NCBI GenBank assembly: GCA_963995505.1
Contig: OZ023181.1
Span: 25,230,366-25,294,365 of the forward strand
Reading direction: 5' to 3'
Source: Hypericum androsaemum
Taxonomy: Eukaryota; Streptophyta; Magnoliopsida; Malpighiales; Hypericaceae
Length of the DNA stretch: 64,000 nt
Both the position numbers and the translations under genes were made by a program. The notes under the pieces are model-generated. The model saw only the letters and a program-made list of their open reading frames with translations, searched no databases and was not told where the DNA came from. The first letter of the stretch is position 1, and every line of letters begins with the position of its first letter. This document shows, one piece after another, positions 11,163 to 22,300 of the stretch.

Positions 11163-13740
11163 GTGACAGCATGGCTACGACTTCGTATATTTGCTAAGAA
11201 AATTTTGACATATTTTTCATTTTTCTTTTCCTTTCATATCTCCTTCCCTAACCTCTCCTTGCATCTCCTTTCCTTCTTCCTCTACTTTCACCCTCCTCTC
11301 CTTCGTCTCCTTCACCCTCATCCTTCTTTTTTTCTCAATTTTTTTCTTCTCCCCCCGCTTACCTCACCCTCCTGGGTCACCGCCCACCATCCACCTTCTC
11401 CAGTCGTCACCTCACACTGCAATTCTGGCCACTGTCTAGTTCATCGTTCTGCCCTCTATTCTGACCTTGATCTTCACCGATCGTTACAGATCTTTGCAAA
11501 TCTGGTCTTTCCAGTTGATGGCTCTCGTCCACCGGCCACAGTCCTCCTCGCTCCTCGGCCACCTTTAAGACTGTTAGGTTTTTATGTTCTTACCACATGA
11601 GACCGCTAGAGGTAGGCTCACTTCCAATTTTTTCTTCTTCCTGGTCTCGACATCGGCTCTTGTTCAAGGCTCCTTCTTCTCCTTCTCGAGCGGTCAGCCG
11701 ACACACCAGCTTCCTAGCTCAGTCTCAGCCAATTCGATAGCAGACAGTTCTGGCCCATCCTTCGGTCACCCAGGAGTGTCGTCTCGTGGCTACTAGAGGG
11801 GTTGGTCTCCATCGACAACCCCTCCGGTCAGTTCTGGTTTTCTTATTCTTTACTGTTACTTTTTTTTAAAGGTAAATTCTATTACTCCTCAAAAAAACTC
11901 CAAAGGTAGTTATACCAAGATAATTACATCACTTAGAAAGCAAGATAAGCACCTATCTAAGTAGCTAGCTACAAGATAAAAATAAATCCAACTACCTAAC
12001 CAAAAGAACCAGAAACAGTCCTCATCCCCTAGCAACACAAGGTTTAAAATCGTCAAAGTAGCAAGCATCAACGAGGTGTCAAAAGATCCACTGTGAGGTC
12101 ACCAAAATAAATCATGAATAGCTTCACCATAATTTAGACCAAAATACCAACAGACCAAAAAAACTGCAGATCATCTTCATGGAGGTTTGAAAGCCTTGTT
12201 TTGGTCTTTTCTGACAGCTGCTCCACGAAGTTCTTTGAGGATGGTTGCACCGTCTTCATTCCATGTCGATCCAAGCTCTCCGAGCATGTTCCAGGTATCA
12301 TTCGCCAATTCAGCCAATCTGAGTTCGTTGGTTGCTTGCTTTTCAATACCCTCAAATAGAGATGAAAGGCTAATGTCTTCCTACGGCTTAAGCGGTGTTT
12401 TAACCGTTATTCTCCTTGGAGGAATCTTTATAAGAGCAGCCGCCTTGCTTGTTGGCTTCCTCGTCCGGGAGCTCGATCTGGTCAGCTTTTGAACAACCTT
12501 ATCCTTTTTGACCGATGACCTATGCATCGTCAAAACTTTTCCATGTGAATTTGAATTGTTGCAGGGATTCGACTTTGACGCTGCCTCCATTTTCATATGA
12601 TGAATAATCTCCACCACAAATAGTTGTGAGAGCTCATTTAACCAAACCATTTCCTCCAATGCGTGAGTAACCACCAGATCAGAATTTGTTCCTTTGTAGT
12701 TGATTTTCGCAACGATATTAGCATCTTCAATATGAAGAGGAAGCCCAATCAGTTTGTCCTCAGCTACTTGGCTGCACTCGCACTCCACGAGCTACAAATC
12801 TTCACTGAAAACATCCTCGCAACACTTTGTACTGACTTCACAACCAATTTGCGCAACAACAGCATCATCTTCAACATCGAGAGGCAGCCCAATCAATCCG
12901 TCCATGGCTGCCCGATCGCACTCACACTCCACCAGCTGTAAATCTACACTCAAAATTTCCTCGCAGCACCCATTATGCCTTGATGTTACCTGGGCATGGC
13001 ATCAAGCTGCACAACTTTATAAACACCTTCCAATTACTCAACCGGTATAGCCTGTTGCTCAAATCCTTGAACATTCTTGGCAGCGCTTTGAGTATCATCC
13101 TCCACATCTTCAACCATAAGTCCATTCAGAGTTTGGTTATTCATGCACCTCATTGGTTGTTCATCCCCCATTTACTGTTACTGTTTTTCTTTTGCTGCTA
13201 TTTGGTTATGTTGGTTATTGTTGTTTATATCTATGTGCTATTTTAATTATTTTTGTATTTTGTGATATTTTGCCATGTTGCCCAGATTCTCATATGTCTA
13301 TGGGTCATTTGGCTCGGCTCTGTTGTGTGTTCTTTTGCTTAGATTGGCCTTGGCCTGATCTGAGATCCATACGGATCTCGAAGTCTTTCTGTTTGTTGCA
13401 GGTGGAGAAACTTTTCTTGGTCGAACTTTTTCGACTTGGCTCTCATTTGCGTGCATTTCGTATGTATGCAAATGCCCACGAGATTGTTTCTATGACTTTA
13501 CTTCTTGGTTATTAGCCGTAGCTTGTCTCAGCATAACTCTGCCTTAGTCATTGGCTCTCGTAGATTCTCGATCGTCCATCGCCTCAACTCGTGCCACTCT
13601 GCTAGCTTCGATTTGGTTTTCTTTATTTATATGATGTTATCGTTATTTGTATATGTATTTTCTTTTTTTTGTAATCTAGTACTTTGATATAGGTTTCGCG
13701 CCACCCTTCCTAAAAAAATTCTCTAATAAAATCTCTATCT
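11163..13740. repeat. Unidentified repeat-like region, pyrimidine-rich start, A-rich end
   Basis: The left part (11210–11420) is strongly C/T-rich and the right end (13690–13760) runs into an A-rich tail. The ORFs on the + strand are low-complexity and unlikely to be genes. A degraded minus-strand reading frame (12134–12970) has protein-like composition and internal repeats and is listed separately. The organisation suggests a retroelement or retrogene remnant, but I see no RT, transposase, LTR or TSD. Confidence 0.35.
12134..12970 (-). pseudogene. Degenerate unknown ORF with two ~145-bp internal repeats
   Basis: Minus-strand translation from about 12970 gives two similar blocks: 'LVECECDRAAMDGLIGLPL' plus 'DVEDDAVVAQI', then, after one TAG stop, 'LVECECSQVAEDKLIGLPL' plus 'HIEDANIVAKI'. 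It continues through an acidic/hydrophobic stretch into a basic serine/arginine/lysine-rich tail (12381–12530) and a last piece (12134–12355). The repeated cysteine/acidic blocks and basic tail look like real former protein sequence. It may be ORF1/gag of a plant retroelement or an unknown host gene; I do not recognise the family. Stops and frame changes make it non-functional. Confidence 0.35.
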
Positions 13741-13799
13741 ATTCAAAAAATAAAAAAGACAAAATATTAAATGGGTGAAAGGACAGGTTAGGCCAGCTG

Positions 13800-13815
13800 C
13801 TAGTACGTCAGGGTG
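13800..13815. promoter_or_regulatory. TGACG-type (as-1-like) core upstream of the WRKY70/54-like gene
   Basis: A CGTCA (reverse of TGACG) lies in 'agtacgtcaggg', roughly 370 bp upstream of the WRKY start codon. TGA-factor sites of this kind are known in salicylate-responsive promoters. A single short core has low specificity. Confidence 0.2.
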
Positions 13816-14175
13816 AATCACGATGATGATGTCACTAGCTAAGGCAAGCAATTTTGTGAAGTGTGTTTGTGGTGAGGAGGGAGCTTCCCGGAAGCCATCC
13901 AATTATTAATTTTTTGAAGGGTTAAAAAATATATATATTTGCGGGCAGCACAAGGACGTAAAAAGGGCTTCCACTCAATTAAATTTCCTCCCCCACTTCC
14001 TCAATCTCTCTCTTTTCAGCCCCACAAGGACATAAAAAGCTTCACATATTCGATCCACATCTTTGTCTTTGTCTTAATTTGTACTTCCATTGAATTATAC
14101 ATGTACCGGGCCATCTTAATATCTAGTTTATAATTAATCGACTTATCAGATACCTAGATTCGACATTAATAATAT

Positions 14176-14603
14176 ATGGATCAAGCAATGGGGACAAAGA
14201 GGGAAAGGGTGATGGAAGAGCTAGTGCAAGGGAAGGGATATGCAACCCAGCTCCAACTTGCCCTGAGGGAGCCAGCAGCTAGCCGCATCTCAGCTGACGA
14301 GCTTCTCGGGAAGATATTGAGATCCTTCATGGACACTCTGTCTGTGCTAGCCGTTCCGTTGCCCATAGAGTCTTCCGCCGGCGAGGTCGTCTCTGCTGCG
14401 GCTTCGCCGGCGAACGGATCCGGATGTAGTTGGGGTGACCGGTGCGACTCCGGGGACAGTACTCGGAAGAGTAACACTAGTAGTGCCACTCCGGGAAGGC
14501 GAGGCTGTTACAAGAGAAAGTAAGTATCCTATGCTAGCTCTGTCTAATTTAATTTAGTTAATTTCTACCTAATTAAATGCTATAAGGCTTCAAAAAGATA
14601 ATA

Positions 14604-14642
<39 letters not shown>

Positions 14643-15408
14643 AATAAATGTGATTTAAACAAGGTCAACATATGGAATTAATTTAATAACGTTGTTGTCC
14701 ACGATAAAGTAAAAAAGTAGTCGATCCATCTAATTAAATAATTATAATCACAAACGAATCAGCAGGAAGAAGTCGGAGGCCTGGACAATAATCTCCTCTG
14801 CAGTGGAAGACGGTCACGCCTGGAGAAAGTATGGACAGAAGGAGATTCTCAACTCTAAGTTCCCAAGGTAATTTAATCAATAATATCCTATATAGAATAG
14901 ACGCCGTTGCATCCAACTCTGATCAGATTTGAACCGAAGATTTTTTTAAATAAATTCAATTTTTTGTACAAGTTGGACTAACTCAATAAATTATATTTAT
15001 ATTTGGATTGGTAGGAGTTACTTTAGGTGCACACGCAAGTACGAGGATGGGTGCAAGGCGACGAAGCAGGTCCAAAAGGTAGAGGATGACCCACACATGT
15101 ACCGTACAACTTACATAGGCCACCACAGCTGCAAGGGCAAGGCCCCTCCTCCCTTAATCTCCGACGCCACCAAAGCCCCAATCCATGTCGTCAAGGCAGA
15201 GGACACTAGTCTTGCGGCGGCGGGTGACGTGTTCTTCAGTAATAATAACAACGATATGTGGTCGGATTTGGGTACGTTCGGTTCCGGCGAAGGCGGCTTG
15301 GATCATATCGATCTGGTTGACGCTTTTGGTTTTGATCGTGTGGATCAGTGTGGGTTTGGTCTCGACGACGCCAGTAGTGAGTATTTTCTGCTCGGTAAAT
15401 TTGATTAA
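14176..15408 (+). CDS. Group III WRKY transcription factor, WRKY70/WRKY54-like
   Basis: Three exons (14176–14519, 14766–14867, 15015–15408) encode 279 aa. Both introns have clean GT–AG ends, and the second splits an arginine codon inside the WRKY domain, the position typical of group III. The WRKYGQK heptad is at residues 134–140. The zinc ligands are C154-X7-C162-X23-H186-X-C188, the C2HC spacing that defines group III. An N-terminal helix region ('[18 protein letters not shown]') resembles the conserved start of WRKY70/54/46-type proteins, and the acidic C-terminus is probably activating. Such factors bind W-boxes in the nucleus and regulate salicylate-dependent defence and leaf senescence (family knowledge). 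The gene points toward a second group III gene on the opposite strand. In Arabidopsis WRKY54 and WRKY55 are adjacent, which supports this assignment over WRKY30/41/53. Confidence 0.9.
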
Positions 15409-15540
15409 TAATTTCCAGTTTAGGATGTTCTTAATCAGAATAAGATCTGTATATCCACCCCCATCGATCAATGACATTTAATATTTTTCGATGAAATTGA
15501 ATGTTTATTGGTTTACACCCATATGCTTTTTTGTTTTATG

Positions 15541-16025
15541 AGTAAATTTTATATTGCTCCTTTAGAGAAAAGTACACCAGGGATATGCCAAGGCACATAA
15601 TCGCCAAGGGTACGGATTACAGGATGTACAAAAAAATACATTGGCTAGGAGCCAAAACCCTAAAGATTCAAACTTCCAGAGAATAGAGATACCTTACCTA
15701 ATGCAGGTGTGAAATCCCAACTAATTTCTTCCATGCTCCTCATATTTGACCCACATAAGTACAGGAGCCTCCTAATTGCCGCTGACTGGGGGCAGAACCT
15801 GAGGCAAACGTCAAGGTCTAGGGTTGACCACCCAAACACCTTTTCCTGTAGCGGAGTCCTTTATTGCACCTAATAACTTATTCTTTGTCGCCGTTCCAAC
15901 TTGCCACGTCCCACGCAGCAGAAGCCCGTTTATCCGGGTGGGAGAAAACCTCAAAGGGTCGTGGTAGTTTGGAAGCTCCAAAATCGTTACGCCTCTAGAT
16001 GAGTACTAGATGGATGGATGGACAC
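15541..16025 (-). repeat. Probable retroelement-derived spacer fragment
   Basis: Between the two WRKY genes the sequence changes to a GC-richer stretch with broken minus-strand coding text. The left end is 'gagtaaattttatattgctcc', similar in style to the start of another repeat at about 11870. It may be an inverted LINE tail, but no diagnostic motif is legible. 16026–16440 is AT-rich 3' flank of the WRKY55-like gene. Confidence 0.25.
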
Positions 16026-16463
16026 TACATTGGCTGATCAAACCAACCATCCCATAATAAGCTAATCAAACCAATTTCAGACATCAATTTCAGGAAATTG
16101 ATCTCGTCTCCCTAGTATATTACCTATTATTAACTTGTTCAAACTCGACCTTGTGAGCCATTTGTTAATGAACATATCAAAATTGAGATTGATGGAAATA
16201 AACATTATCATCCTTAGCGAGTCAGAAACATTGTATATGTAGTGTACTCCACAAATTAGATATGATATGAACACATACGTACATACATTTTGCTTGGAAA
16301 TGAAAGATTGATGTGGCAATCTTCATAATAATTAACTGTAAATGTAAAGTTACATGTAGAAAGAAGTACATGATCAATTCAATAAATTAATTAAGGTTGC
16401 ATATTTAACTTAATTTGTATCCACCGAATTAAAACTGAGACATACTCTATGCATTACCATTAA

Positions 16464-18570
16464 TCAGTCGTCTTTTGCAATGTCGCGGGTGAAGAGGAAC
16501 TCCATGCTGTTGCTGCTGTTACTCCCCGAGTTAAACATCGTATCGGCCAAATCCGTGATGGGATAGTCCGGTAATTCCCTATTGTAAGCTGCACTGGAGG
16601 AGGGAAGACCGGCCGCACCTCCAGGAGGAGTTGTAGCGGGAGTGCTCCTAATGGTGACATGATCGCTTTCACCGAGGCTGAATTCTAGCCAGCTGGAGCT
16701 ACCTATTGCAGTCGAAGCGTGCTGGTGCTGGTACTGGTACGAGGAGGAACTGGTGTCCGCCGGAGGGGGCATGACCGATGGGGCCGTATCGGTCTTGTGA
16801 CAGGTGTGCTCGCCGCAGTAGGTTATCTCGAATGTGGAAGGATCGTCATCCAGGCGCTGGACCTGCTTCTTTGCTGGGCAATTGTACAACTTCTGATGGG
16901 TGCATCTGTAGTACGCTCTGTGAATTAAACACACATGAATAAATATTATTGGCATTTTTTTCCATTGAATAATGCATCTCCTTAGTTTTCTCTATTGATG
17001 AATATTGGCGGGACTATGAGTGTGACCGATAGAGGGTCCACCGTATATATAGGGCAATCACATGTGACGAAAAGTCAATCTTACCGAGTACATGCGGACT
17101 TGGTAAATACGGACCTATCCAGTCAAAGAATATAATAACTCATGGTATTTTGGGCTAGTTTTTATAACTCGGAATCCAGCTCAGTTAATGTATTGTCTAT
17201 GACCCAAGAAAATATACCAAAAAATTACACATCTATTAAGTACCGATATTGGAGGTTTGATTAATTTCAATTTTTTTGTGGGTCAGAGATTAATAATTAT
17301 TTTGTATCATGTACATGCACCAGTACTATTTGTCTTGTGCATTCAATAAGTTCACGACGGGTCAACGACTCACAAAATCCGACGCTAGCTCTAATGTATA
17401 CCCGGTCAGAATTCCAATGTACGTTAAACGCCGGCAGGGCATCCCTCACCCTCAGCTCAGCTATTAACTAAATTCAAGTTCAATTCCACGTTGCCCTTTG
17501 GTTTTGAACGTTATCTTCCTTAATTATTGTAAACGTATAATATACTACTGGAAAAGACAGTGGGGGATTAACTTAATCAAGTACCTAGGGAACCTGGCGG
17601 CCAAGATCTCTTTCTGACCATATTTCCTCCAAGTGAAGCCGTCGTCTGGCGGGATTTCGGTGTTCCCCATTAGCGGGGCTGCCACCCTCACTGTCCGTGC
17701 ATCCTCCTTCCTAAACACATGCAATACATATACATTTGGTGAATTATAATAACAAAATTTTCATATTTTACCCAAGAAAAGTTCAACCAGAATCATATAT
17801 CAATTAGATATAAACCAATAATTTATTAGTCTCGAGTGTGAATGGAACCAGGAATTTTCCCCTTATCATGCAAGGCTAGTTGCATGCAACTTCCGTGTTA
17901 TTTCTTTGCCTTTTCCGTTCATTGCATTCGTAATGTATAATAAGGTTAATAATATACAAAGAAGTAGTCACATTTAACAGTGGTATTGAAGGACGATTCC
18001 TCGTGACCAAAAGGAACCAATCATATTCTTGATCTAATAATTATGCAAATTGTGAAGTATGCCATATTGAAATGCTAACGTTTGTTCCTAATCATAACAA
18101 AAATGCTAACGTTTGTTCCTAATCATTAAACTACTACTTTGTGTGTGTGTGTATGTATATGTATTAATAAGTTGTCAATAAATAGCTGACCTCCTTGATG
18201 ATCTTGGTCTCTGTGAGGATGAAGCCCTCCATGCAGTATTAACATTTGAGGCATCCACGGGCAACAAACTACTGCTGCCACCCGCTCCTCCTCCGATGTC
18301 TCCCTTGGCCTCCGGGTTCCTAGCAGCCGCCATCAACCACATGTCGACGGCCGAAGGGCTGATATTTGCCCTCATCCACTCCTGCGAGCTAGGTTCCATC
18401 TGAGAACCGGACTGCCCTGCCATTAGCCTCTCCTTGGCAGCAGTAAACGTTTTGATGATATCGTCGCAGAACTTGGAGAGCACGACGGGGTCAGGTTGGC
18501 TATGGAGGATTGATTCGAGGTCTTTAGCTAGTTTGCACCCATGGATTATTAAAGAGTTTGCCTCTTCCAT
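16464..18570 (-). CDS. WRKY55: Group III WRKY transcription factor, WRKY55-like
   Basis: Exons on the minus strand are 18570–18191, 17710–17585 and 16917–16464, giving 319 aa. Splices are GT–AG and in phase (both split an arginine codon). The N-terminus 'MEEANSLIIHGCKLAKDLES' is characteristic of the WRKY55 branch. WRKYGQK is at residues 154–160. The zinc ligands C174-X7-C182-X23-H206-X-C208 give the group III finger. The tail is rich in Ser/Pro/Gln and ends acidic. WRKY55 in Arabidopsis and Brassica promotes leaf senescence and defence through salicylate and ROS (family knowledge). It converges tail-to-tail with the WRKY70/54-like gene and is followed upstream by SCYL1, as in the Arabidopsis WRKY54–WRKY55–CTEXP cluster. 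The orthology call rests on sequence style and neighbourhood. Confidence 0.88.
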
Positions 18571-18608
18571 GCCTTTTTCTTTTTTTTTGGGTTTTGTGTG
18601 ATTTTCTG

Positions 18609-18892
18609 TTGACTAGTCTTAGAAACTTGTCGCCCTTTTACAAAAATGAGCGATGGTTGTTGTAAATTTAGGGCCGACCGAGGACATAATTTAAGGGAGG
18701 AATTTAAGCAGGTGCGGTAATAAACAGCATAACCTCTCTCTCTCTCTCTCGCTGGTAAGCTTCTCGGCAACTAGAAGAGGGAGGAAAAATGGGAAAGGTG
18801 TTCAAACTAGTAGTAGTAGTTGTTGTTGTTTGTTTTACACGCTCTTAGTCAGGAGAAGAAAAACACTTGGAAAATTTACATGACCTAGTCAA
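18609..18892. promoter_or_regulatory. W-box pair in the WRKY55-like promoter
   Basis: TTGACT occurs at 18609–18614 on the + strand and as its complement AGTCAA at 18887–18892, both upstream of the start codon at 18570. TTGAC[C/T] is the WRKY binding site, so auto- or cross-regulation by WRKY factors is plausible. Occupancy cannot be read from sequence. Confidence 0.4.
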
Positions 18893-19185
18893 GGGTCTTC
18901 CATTGGTGTATATATATATATATATATATATTCAGGGTTTATTAGTTCTAGGAGAAGACTTTGGCCTCGTTGATTTTGAATCAACTAACGGGTCGGGTCT
19001 ACATTTGAAGAAATAATTTTCACAGGTTTGAATTTCTCGCTGGCAGATCTTCTATTCTAGGCTGATGTTGAATTTCCAATTTCCTGAACCAAATTGCACT
19101 CTGCTTATTCCCATAATAATAATAATTAAAAAAAATGAAACTTAATGATATTTATTTACCACAAAAAAAAGGGATAAAACTTAAT

Positions 19186-19220
19186 GATGATGGGCCGGGC
19201 CGGGCCTATAAAAAAAGGCC
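19186..19220 (+). promoter_or_regulatory. SCYL1 promoter: GGGCC motifs and TATA-like box
   Basis: About 160–190 bp before the SCYL1 start there is 'tgggccgggccgggcc' immediately followed by 'tataaaaaaa'. TGGGCC is the plant site II motif, common in housekeeping promoters, and the adjacent A/T block can serve as TATA. Confidence 0.4.
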
Positions 19221-19372
19221 AACAAAACAGAGGAGGTGTATTGTCGAAAAAGCCCCCGCCCAATCCAAATTAGATTAGAATGCAACAAGAAGTCGGTGAA
19301 GGAAGGAAGGAAGAAAAGGGAGGGCGGTGGTGTCAGGTCAGGTGTGTGATCGGATCGGATCGGATCGGAGGG

Positions 19373-22300
19373 ATGCTGAAGTTTCTAAAAGAAGTGGTTG
19401 GGGGATCGGGCGCGGGGGGAGTGAAGGATCTCCCTTATAACCTCGGTGACCCCTACCCCTCTGCCTGGGGATCCTGGTCCCACCACCGCGGCACTTCCAA
19501 GGTAAGCTTCCCTCCCTCCCTAATTATTATAAACTGTTTTTATTTTATTCTCGTCGTTTTGTTTAGTTAGTTAGCTGGAGCTAGGTCCGGAATTGTACGG
19601 TCGGTGGATGTTAGTGGAGTAACTAATCGAGATGGCGGCTCGCTCAATCGCTTTCACTGTTTGCGTGTACTAGTACTAGTACTAGTAGTAGTAGTAGTAG
19701 TAGTAGGACTAGGACAAAATGATTTGATAAGATAACTAGGAGGAATCTGTTCACTTTCGTTTTTTTTCCCTTCCTTCCTTTTATTAGCTGTAGCTTTCTA
19801 ATCCAATCCATCCCCCGTTTGGCGGCTGGCTTGGTGGCATTCGAGTATCGGTATTGGAATGTAGACCTTACTTGGTCCCTTTTTGTGGGATTGGTTGTCA
19901 GGATGATGGATCTGCAGTGTCTGTTTTTACTCTTACCGGAAGTAGTGCTCAGGATGGCCATTTGGTTGCTGGTCGGAATGGTGTCAAGCGCCTTCGCACT
20001 GTAAACCATAAACCCTATTTCCCCACCCACCCCCCTTCCCTTTTCCTCTCTATTTTTTTATTCCAATGCTACCATCACTGAGCGTTGATCTTCCCCTTTC
20101 CAGGTCAGGCACCCAAACATCCTCTCTTTTCTTCACAGCACCGAGGTCGAGTCCTTTGATGGTTCTGCCACCAGGGTCACCATCTACATGGTCACAGAGC
20201 CTGTGATGCCTCTCTCCGAGAAGATCAAGGAACTTGGTCTGGAGGGCACCCAGAGGTACCGTACTACTACTTCCTAAGCGTCATCACTGCATCTGGATGC
20301 TCTTTCGAGTTGTTAAACATTTCGGTTTTTGCAAACTTGGCTATGCTCTTTTGAGTTGTTAAACATTTCGGTTTCTGAAAACTTGGCTATGCTCCTTCTT
20401 TGAACTTCTTCATCCCTGAATTGGAAATTTGAAACATCAGCCAGCTTGTATTATGTCAAGGAACTTGCTCTTCTTTTCTGTTCCATAACTGTTAGCACGA
20501 ACCTGAGTTTGTTGCGTTTTGCATATTTTGCAGCAACTAGACTTCCTCATCTCTTGTACTATCTGTTTCTAGGGATGAGTATTATGCTTGGGGATTGAAT
20601 CAGGTAGCAAAAGCCGTGAGCTTTCTCAATAATGATTGCAAACTAGTAAGTGCTCATCGTTCCTACGAAATTCTTCAGTGACTTCAGTCTTCTCCCCACA
20701 GCCCCAGAACACAGGACTCTCTCTCTCTCTCTCTCTCTCAGTCTGATATCCTGTCTAATATTTGTAGGTCCACGGAAATGTTTGTTTGGCTAGTGTTGTT
20801 GTCACGCCGACGCTGGACTGGAAGCTTCACGCTTTTGATGTTCTGTCCGAGTTTGATGGCAATAACCCAAATGCAACTGGACCAATGCTGGTAATTTTCT
20901 GATCTATCCGCTGCTGAAATTATGGATGATTTCCTTTTTCTGGTACATATGGAAGCCCAGTAGGCCAATTGGATTGCACAAGAGGGGCTACTTGTGATCT
21001 CAGAATCTAAGCGCCTGACCAGCTAGGACAAGACCTTATCGGTCATGGATTAAATATTTTACCTTTTCCTATACTTGATTGTAGCATCTCTGTGGTAATT
21101 GAAAGTTGAAATTTTTTCCATGTTCCTTCTTTCTCTTGATATCATGGCTGAGATTGTAGCTGATTTTGGAGCTTTTCACCAGTAGTATTTGTAAGTGAAT
21201 TGGTATTGTTGCTCGATATTCTTGTTGATGTATGCTAGCCTCTTTTGGTATCAGCAATATGAATGGCTTGTTGGGGCACAATACAAATCGCTGGAGTTTG
21301 CCAAGTCAGACTGGGCTGCAATCAGAAAGTTGCCACCTTGGTCAATTGATTCTTGGGGCTTGGGTATGTTGTAGCTGTTTTCTTTCCATGCTTAATTCCT
21401 TCTTTTTTGAGAAATACATGCTTAATTCCTTTGATTTCCTTTGAATCGTACAGCACTAAGGTTAAACTTTTTTGCTAGAGTAGCCAATGTTTCTTTTCCC
21501 TTTGCTAACTCATTTATCTACATTCTTATCTCTCTCTTTTCGATTGTCTAAATGTTAGGATGTCTTATTAATGAACTCTTTTCTGGTACGAAGCTGGGGA
21601 GAACAGAGGATCTGCGGAACACAGCATCTATTCCGAGGGTCTGCTTTCCATCTTATAGGGACTAACTATTGATTGGTCATTGGCTATCTAGAAATGCTAT
21701 CCGACATTTTAGGAGATAATGGTAGCTGGTGACTTGCTGTTAAAATTTATAAATCATGATGATTAACATCGGATGCCTACTTGACTTGATTTAAAACTGT
21801 TGAATATAAGGGTGACCTTCTGTTTGCTTTTGAGGACCATTTTCTTTTAAACCCTTTTATGCTTTTCTACAGTCTTTGCTTCAAGATTATCAACGGCTTT
21901 TGAGTTCTATGCCTTCTCGCAGGCTGAATACTTCAAAGCTTCTTGAAAATAGTGGTGAGTTCATATTTTATATTCACTTGCTGCGTTTATTGTCTATTCT
22001 TTAGCTCATTTAAGCTACTATGTAATCCCACTTCTCTTGTTTCTTGGTCATAATAGTTGTATGTTATTTAAACTGTGGCAGAATACTTCCAGAATAAATT
22101 GGTAGACACTATCCATTTCATGGATATTCTTACCTTGAAAGATAGTGTTGAGAAGGACACATTCTTCCGCAAACTTCCAAATTTGGCAGAGCAGCTTCCT
22201 CGCCCGATAGTTTTGAAAAAAGTATGACGAGTAAGCGAGTGAATTTCGGATGGATTTAGTAGTCATTTTCCAATTGTTATTTAATTTATTCCTTTTGTAG

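Noticed and set aside
11163..11600. 145-aa + strand ORF
   Set aside because: Low-complexity Phe/Ser/Pro/Leu from a C/T-rich tract with no family resemblance.
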